Assembly (NCBI GenBank): GCA_023129805.1
Contig: JAGMBK010000063.1
Location: 1 to 10,458 of the forward strand
Length of the DNA stretch: 10,458 nt
Source of the DNA: Candidatus Zixiibacteriota bacterium
Lineage (GTDB): Bacteria; Zixibacteria; MSB-5A5; SM1-73
Reading direction: 5' to 3'
The translations under genes and the position numbers were made by a program. The notes under the pieces are model-generated. The model was given only the letters and a program-made list of their open reading frames with translations, was not told the origin of the DNA and ran no database searches. Below, piece by piece: positions 5,098 to 10,458 of the stretch (positions are counted from its first letter, which is position 1; every line of letters starts with the position of its first letter).

Positions 5098-8000
5098 ATG
5101 CTTTATCTTTTAGAACAACATCAGAAGACCGCCAAGGGTGTGTTATCTTCATTGGGTTTGGCGGTTTTGTTTTTGTTCGCTCTGACTTTGGCCGGATTTT
5201 TGATTGGTCCTTCGGCTGAAGCGGTAGGACTTGAAATCCAGCTTGATGAGAAAGACCGAAGTCTGGTTCGCTTCGGCCATCTACCCCGCCAGGCGGGGCT
5301 TTCCATATCTTCCGACTCCATCCCCCTTTTGAAAACTAATCTGAGAACCTCCCAGAAAGTCCTGGTGAAATACGAACATGGGTTTGTGAGCATAAGCGAA
5401 AAGCAGGGGAATTATCAATTATACAAACCCATATTTTTAACCCTTTCCGCATATAGTTCCGCTTCCAACCGGCTCCACATCGACCAGGAATGGAGAAAAA
5501 ATCTAAATACTCATTTTCTACGAGGTAGAGGCAAATCTAAAGGACTGTTTGAATGGGAGATCCCGGTCAAGTTCCCCAAGGTGGTCTCCAGAATCATCGG
5601 CGAGGGAGGACCGGGGTTGAAGGTATCCGGGTACAGAAAGATCAGCTTTTCCGGAAGGAGTATGTGGGAGGATGATTTGAAAAACACCGCCACCTCCAGG
5701 CAGTCCAAGTTTCCTTCCCTCCATATGGAACAACATTCCTCGTTTACCATAAACGGCACAATTGGAAGCAAAATCTCAGTTAAAGTGGACCAGGATAGCA
5801 GAAGACACACTGATTTAGAAAATACCCTCCAGCTAAGATACAAAGGGGAGGAGGATGAGATTATCCAGACCATTGAAGCTGGCAACACCAACCTTTCTGT
5901 GAGAAGTGGGGTGGTGGGATACGGGGAGAGAAAGCAGGGACTCTTTGGAATAAAGACTACCGCCAGGATAGGAGGGTGGAATTTGACCATGATCACCAGC
6001 CAGGATAAGGGCTCCACCCAGAGGGCGGAGTTTAAGGCTGGTGCGGAGACCCATGCGTATAAGATCCGAGACTACAACTATCTGAAGCGAACGTTTTATG
6101 ATCTGGGATATGCCCATGACTTTGCAGAAGGCGACTCCATCGTGGAAATCAAGCTGTTTAAAAGCAATAAGACCATAAACAGCAATACCGCGGAGAATCC
6201 TGCTCCTTTCGGTAACACCTATGTTGACCCTGAAGATACTTCTGCCTCGTATTCCGAAGGATCTTTTAGGAGGAGGTTTCAGGAGATCGATGCAAACGAC
6301 TACTTCATACAAAGGGATCAACACTGGATTCAATTCTTTAGCCAATTGGGAACAGAGGACATACTGGCGGCCTATTATGAGGTTCTGCGATCCGATGGCA
6401 GAGTTGATACCGTGGGGTTTCTAAAAGACTCCTGCACCAGTGCAGAAGCAGAAACCTGTATGACGCTCAAGTTGATCAAACCGGATACCCCCAAGCCTAC
6501 CGATTACACCTGGGAATACGAATGGAAGAATGTATATTTTCTTAACGATAGAAACATAGAGCGGGAAGGATTCCGCCTGGACATATATAAAGGTCTTCCC
6601 TACGCCGAAAACATCGAGGAAGATCCAAACTATCAGGACAGCACCCGGTATCTGCGAATATTCGGTCTGGATCGGTTGGATTTAAATGCCGAAGAGAACC
6701 CGGACGGAATCGTGGACTACAGGCAAATAGATTTTGGCTTAGGGTATCTCATTTTCCCCAATCGACATCCCTTTGCTCCCTATCCCAATATCAGCTTCAC
6801 CGAAAATCCAGGAGACACCCTTAAGGACGAGAACAAGGTGGAAAGCATCTATTCCTGGGATGAACCGAACCAGCCAAGTGAGGATAGTAGATATTATATC
6901 TATGTTCAATCTTCCTCGCGTGCGTCTCAATTCCGGTTGGGTCATGCTCCCATAATCGAAGGATCAGACGTGGTGACCTTAAACGGCAGAACCCTGACCA
7001 GAGGGGAGGATTACACCATATTCTATGAGACCGGGGAGATTACCTTCATGAATCCTGAGGCTTCCAGCCCCACTGCCGAACTGAGCGTGGACTATGAATA
7101 TGCTCCCCTTCTTATGCCTGAAAAGAAAAGCATGTTCGGGATGGTGGCAGAATATAATCTGGGCAGAAATTTCAGGTTCGGCACGGTAGGAATATACAAA
7201 AGTGAGAAGACCGCAGATGAAAGACCCCGGGTGGGGCAGGAGCCAATACGAAACTTCATCTGGGGAAGCAATCTTACCTTTACCTCCTCTCCTTTTTTCA
7301 TCACCAGAATGTTGGGTAGCATACCCTGGGTGAAAACAGATGCCCCTTCCACAGTTACCTTTAAGGGTGATATTGCTCAGAGTGTGCCTAACCCCAACAC
7401 CAAGAATCAGGCTTTCATTGACGATTTTGAGGGTTCCCTACAGTATACCGATTTAAGCGTTCGCCGGGGAATGTGGACCCTCTCCAGTCCTCCGGAAGGT
7501 AAAGATATTTCTGCAAGATGCAAGATGTGGCGGTTTAACCCGTATGATCAGGTGTCAATAACAGATATCTGGCCCAACAAGGAGGTGGAAAGAAATGAGG
7601 AGAGAACCAACGTGCTGGAGCTTAAGTTTTTCCCAAAGGAACCTCATCGCCCCTCCAATCAGGATTTTGATTCCAGTTGGGTGGAAAGAAGCTGGAATGC
7701 AATAATGAGACCTCTTTATCCCGGCGCATATGACCAGACCCGAACTAAGTTTCTGGAGATATGGGTTCATGGAAACAAAGGCATCTTACACGTAGATTTA
7801 GGAGAGATCTCGGAGGATCTGGACGGAGATAGAGTGCTGGACACCGAAGATAAGCCCCGAAATGGTCAGAGGGATGGAATTTTAGACGATGATGAAGATG
7901 TGGGACTTGATGGCCTGAGCGATTCAGAGGAGCAACAGATCTATAATTCCTCCTTGTCTGACCCTTCTGGTGATAATTGGAACTATGACGAAAGATATGA

Positions 8001-10458
8001 TTACTCTCACATAAACGGCACCCAGGGCAATCGTAACGACCCAGACAGAGGGAGACGTCCGGATACCGAGGACATAAACTCAAACAGCGTGTTAGACCTG
8101 ACCAATGACTATTTCGAATTTACCATAGATATAAGCAAAAGTGAATTTCTAGGGGACTTAAGCGACTCCTTAGGATGGAGACTTTACCGAATTCCTCTGA
8201 AGGATCCACAGAACTATGTTAAGGTGGGTGATCCGGACTGGAGCGAGATCAGATTTGCCAGATTATGGGTTAGCGCCAAAGAGAACTGTACCATAAGAAT
8301 TGCTTCCATTCAACTGGTGGGAAACAGGTGGGAAAACATGGGCATATCCAGTTTAACCAACCGGCAGACTCCCCTGCCAGTCGGGACTCCCCCGGATGAG
8401 GAATTTGAGATCTTTGTGGTGAATACTCATGAAAATCCAGGGTATATTCCCCCTCCCAAGGTGGCAGGAACGCTCAACCGACGAACCGGCGTGAGGGAAA
8501 AGGAGCAGTCTCTGGCGCTCCGCTATGAGAACCTGAAATCTAATCATCAGGGCACAGCTTATCGGATATTATATAGACCTGAAGACTATACCAGCTATCG
8601 GTATTTAAAAATGTTCCTTCATGGCCCGGATGATCCCGGCGAAATTTTGTTTTTCCTGAGGTTAGGTTCAGACTCCTCCAATTTCTATGAGTTTCACACC
8701 CAGATTCATCCAGACTGGGACGAACGAAACGAGGTGGTCATAGATTTCGACCAGATCACTGCTCTGAAGGCCTACGCTTTGAACACGCGCCCCCCAAACT
8801 CTCGTGAGCCCATAGATACCACGGCTGGATCATATCGGGTGAGAGGGAAACCCACCCTTAACAAGATAAGATGGTTTTCGCTGGGGGTGATCAATGCCGA
8901 TACCATCAACTTCCAGCCTGTCTCCGGGGAAATATGGGTGGATGAACTCCGGGTAACCGACATCAGAAAAGAAAAAGGAATAGCTGGAAGCATGAACTTG
9001 ACCGCCAAGTTAGCGGATCTGGCAAATTTAAGCTTTTCGTTTAGGAAACAGGATAGCCAGTTTCGCAGTCTTACGCAGAAAAAGGAGAGTACCAACTCTA
9101 CTATGAATTACCGCCTTAACCTCAACGGGATTCAGGTTCATAGATTTCTGCCTGTATCTTTGGGTTATATGCTTCCTGTTTCCCTAAACTATTCGCGAAC
9201 GCTGGATCTACCCAAATGGAAGAGAGGCTCTGACATAGTATTGCCCAAGGATCTCAGGGAGAAGGAGAAGCGAGAAAGCACATCTTTGGGCATAACTTTT
9301 TCTCCCACTTTCAGTCATCCCACCACGAACTGGTTGGTGGGGCTCACTCTGAAAAGGATGAGCCATAGCTTCAACTACAGCACCTCCCGGAGCACCAGCT
9401 TGCAAACTCCGGTTCAAAGAAACAGCACCACCGGCATAAGCGGGGGTTACACTTTCCCACTGGGACGGGGACTATCTTTGAAGCCTTTCGGCTGGCTTAA
9501 AAGCGCCCTTGTTCCCAAAAGTTTCACTCAGATGAGCTTATCCCTTCTGCCTACCAGTGTGTCGGTTAACGGAAGCATTAATGAAAGCCGATCTCATACG
9601 GAGAACAATATAGGAGACATTTTTAACACCCTTAGCAAAACCTTCAATGGAAACCTGAATGCGCAAGCCAGCCCGATAAAAGGCATTCCCCTCACCTATG
9701 TCATGACAACCTCCAGAGACATAAGGGACCCAAAGACCATAAAATATTCCCTCAATCCCAAGAAAGCCCAGCTGGGCATAGAAACCAGATACTCCGAAAG
9801 TTTTTCAGCTAAATATACCCCCTCTTGGTTAACCTTCCTGGATGCCAGCTTCGCCTTCGACTCCAGATATAACGAGAACGCTGACAAGCTGAATTCCTAT
9901 AACTTCGGAGGTACCAGAACAATCAGCAACAGCAACAACAGATCAGCCCGTTTTACCCTCAACTGGCAAAGACTGTTGGGAGGTGGAGGTCAGAAAAAAG
10001 AGGAGAAGAAACCCTCCTTTCTGAATCCGCTTAATCTGTTGAGAAAACTGACCCAGAGAATCGATCCGGTGAACCTGACTTATCGCAAAAGCCAAACCTT
10101 CAACAAAAGCGGCCTTCTGGCACGTCCCGGCTTGAACTATCGGCTCGGCTTTAGGGATGATCCCAAGGTGGGAAGGAGAGGTTCGGCTCAATCAACCGAC
10201 CGGATCTCCACTTCAGAGAATTACTCTGCCAAAAGCGGGTTCAAGCTTTTGTCCACCCATATCGGGATGAACTACTCAAGAAGCGTCAGCCGAACCATAA
10301 CCGCCACCGAAGCCACCAAGAGTGCCAGCACCCGTTTTCCTGATTTGGGCTTCAGTTTAGGTAAACTGGCAAATCTTAGGGTGTTTAGAAAATTCTTCAC
10401 CAATCTTACATATAATTTAAGTTATTTTAGACAGGTGGATGAAAGAGGAAGTGAAAGG
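5098..10458 (+). CDS. sprA: SprA/Sov-type type IX secretion outer-membrane translocon protein; 3' end outside the window
   Basis: The frame is open for 1,787 codons to the window edge. Bacteroidetes SprA is about 2,400 aa, so roughly a quarter is probably missing. In known systems SprA is a 36-strand outer-membrane barrel forming the protein-conducting pore, gated by PorV and a periplasmic plug. Residues 1-42 are a Sec signal (hydrophobic 15-37, likely cut after AEA 40-42). SprA-like landmarks in order: FPKVVSRIIGEGGPGLKVSG (about 161-178) and the following SGRSMW; TIGSKISVKVDQDSRR (221-236); AGNTNLSVRSGVVGYG (261-276) then GLFGIKT; AFIDDFEGS (772-780), a family hallmark; an Asp-rich segment (about 900-1000) with LDGDRVLDTEDK, SGDNW, INGTQGN and PDTEDIN; WVDELRV (1280-1286) followed by KLADLANLSF (about 1304). 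The last ~450 residues are a dense series of amphipathic beta-strands with Ser/Asn/Thr-rich turns. The ATG is preceded by AAGGAG. A GC-rich palindrome lies in frame at codons 62-67. murB ends 115 nt upstream with no clear terminator, so read-through is possible. Family assignment rests on remembered motifs but is strong. Confidence 0.92.
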   Translation, partial: MLYLLEQHQKTAKGVLSSLGLAVLFLFALTLAGFLIGPSAEAVGLEIQLDEKDRSLVRFGHLPRQAGLSISSDSIPLLKTNLRTSQKVLVKYEHGFVSISEKQGNYQLYKPIFLTLSAYSSASNRLHIDQEWRKNLNTHFLRGRGKSKGLFEWEIPVKFPKVVSRIIGEGGPGLKVSGYRKISFSGRSMWEDDLKNTATSRQSKFPSLHMEQHSSFTINGTIGSKISVKVDQDSRRHTDLENTLQLRYKGEEDEIIQTIEAGNTNLSVRSGVVGYGERKQGLFGIKTTARIGGWNLTMITSQDKGSTQRAEFKAGAETHAYKIRDYNYLKRTFYDLGYAHDFAEGDSIVEIKLFKSNKTINSNTAENPAPFGNTYVDPEDTSASYSEGSFRRRFQEIDANDYFIQRDQHWIQFFSQLGTEDILAAYYEVLRSDGRVDTVGFLKDSCTSAEAETCMTLKLIKPDTPKPTDYTWEYEWKNVYFLNDRNIEREGFRLDIYKGLPYAENIEEDPNYQDSTRYLRIFGLDRLDLNAEENPDGIVDYRQIDFGLGYLIFPNRHPFAPYPNISFTENPGDTLKDENKVESIYSWDEPNQPSEDSRYYIYVQSSSRASQFRLGHAPIIEGSDVVTLNGRTLTRGEDYTIFYETGEITFMNPEASSPTAELSVDYEYAPLLMPEKKSMFGMVAEYNLGRNFRFGTVGIYKSEKTADERPRVGQEPIRNFIWGSNLTFTSSPFFITRMLGSIPWVKTDAPSTVTFKGDIAQSVPNPNTKNQAFIDDFEGSLQYTDLSVRRGMWTLSSPPEGKDISARCKMWRFNPYDQVSITDIWPNKEVERNEERTNVLELKFFPKEPHRPSNQDFDSSWVERSWNAIMRPLYPGAYDQTRTKFLEIWVHGNKGILHVDLGEISEDLDGDRVLDTEDKPRNGQRDGILDDDEDVGLDGLSDSEEQQIYNSSLSDPSGDNWNYDERYDYSHINGTQGNRNDPDRGRRPDTEDINSNSVLDLTNDYFEFTIDISKSEFLGDLSDSLGWRLYRIPLKDPQNYVKVGDPDWSEIRFARLWVSAKENCTIRIASIQLVGNRWENMGISSLTNRQTPLPVGTPPDEEFEIFVVNTHENPGYIPPPKVAGTLNRRTGVREKEQSLALRYENLKSNHQGTAYRILYRPEDYTSYRYLKMFLHGPDDPGEILFFLRLGSDSSNFYEFHTQIHPDWDERNEVVIDFDQITALKAYALNTRPPNSREPIDTTAGSYRVRGKPTLNKIRWFSLGVINADTINFQPVSGEIWVDELRVTDIRKEKGIAGSMNLTAKLADLANLSFSFRKQDSQFRSLTQKKESTNSTMNYRLNLNGIQVHRFLPVSLGYMLPVSLNYSRTLDLPKWKRGSDIVLPKDLREKEKRESTSLGITFSPTFSHPTTNWLVGLTLKRMSHSFNYSTSRSTSLQTPVQRNSTTGISGGYTFPLGRGLSLKPFGWLKSALVPKSFTQMSLSLLPTSVSVNGSINESRSHTENNIGDIFNTLSKTFNGNLNAQASPIKGIPLTYVMTTSRDIRDPKTIKYSLNPKKAQLGIETRYSESFSAKYTPSWLTFLDASFAFDSRYNENADKLNSYNFGGTRTISNSNNRSARFTLNWQRLLGGGGQKKEEKKPSFLNPLNLLRKLTQRIDPVNLTYRKSQTFNKSGLLARPGLNYRLGFRDDPKVGRRGSAQSTDRISTSENYSAKSGFKLLSTHIGMNYSRSVSRTITATEATKSASTRFPDLGFSLGKLANLRVFRKFFTNLTYNLSYFRQVDERGSER
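5284..5298. repeat. GC-rich palindrome inside sprA
   Basis: CCCCGCC-A-GGCGGGG is a perfect 7-bp inverted repeat with one central base. It lies in the coding frame and encodes most of LPRQAGL, just after the signal peptide region and before the recognisable SprA homology. It shares the CCGCC...GGCGG core with the intergenic repeats at 1232-1244 and 1429-1441 and is much richer in GC than the surrounding codons. Confidence 0.7.

Noticed and set aside
5511..6345. Overlapping minus-strand frames of 168-170 codons
   Set aside because: Both are shadows of the sprA-like gene, which has continuous family-specific motifs on the + strand over the same bases.
1..10458. tRNA, rRNA or insertion-sequence genes
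   Set aside because: No cloverleaf with a GTTCRANNC T-loop, no rRNA segment and no transposase motif was seen on either strand.

Overview
The window (about 10.5 kb, moderate GC, all recognisable genes on the + strand) looks like a chromosomal piece from a Gram-negative bacterium of the Fibrobacteres-Chlorobi-Bacteroidetes (FCB) superphylum or one of its candidate phyla. The main evidence is a type IX secretion system (T9SS) gene set: a very large SprA/Sov-type outer-membrane translocon gene, two PorV/PorQ-family outer-membrane protein genes, and the tail of a protein ending in a FlgD-like Ig fold of the kind used as a C-terminal module in secreted FCB proteins. The exact phylum cannot be fixed from the sequence. 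The non-Bacteroidetes look of the SprA is only an impression.

Layout. Positions 3-209 are the C-terminal end of a FlgD-Ig-like protein. A 46-nt gap leads to PorV-like gene 1 (256-1194). A 480-nt non-coding stretch (1195-1675) holds two copies of an ~80-nt direct repeat and two short perfect hairpins. A metallo-beta-lactamase-fold hydrolase (1676-2521) is followed after 11 nt by PorV-like gene 2 (2533-3483, TTG start). A second 540-nt non-coding stretch holds three inverted repeats, one a likely intrinsic terminator, and a promoter with a perfect TATAAT box. murB (about 4038-4982) follows, then a 115-nt gap, then the sprA-like gene (5098 to the window edge, 1,787 codons and still open).

How the genes fit together. 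In known T9SS, SprA is the giant beta-barrel through which folded cargo crosses the outer membrane, and PorV binds the barrel and collects cargo carrying a C-terminal signal domain. A cargo-like C-terminus, two PorV paralogues and SprA within 10 kb is therefore a coherent secretion module. The cytoplasmic MBL hydrolase and MurB (peptidoglycan precursor synthesis) have no known mechanistic link to it and may just be neighbours.

The most unusual non-coding signal is a 14-bp tandem unit (GGATTYATCCTGAA) followed by GGAG. It sits immediately before both PorV-like gene 2 and sprA and supplies their ribosome-binding sites. A GC-rich palindrome resembling the core of the intergenic repeats lies in frame inside the 5' part of sprA.
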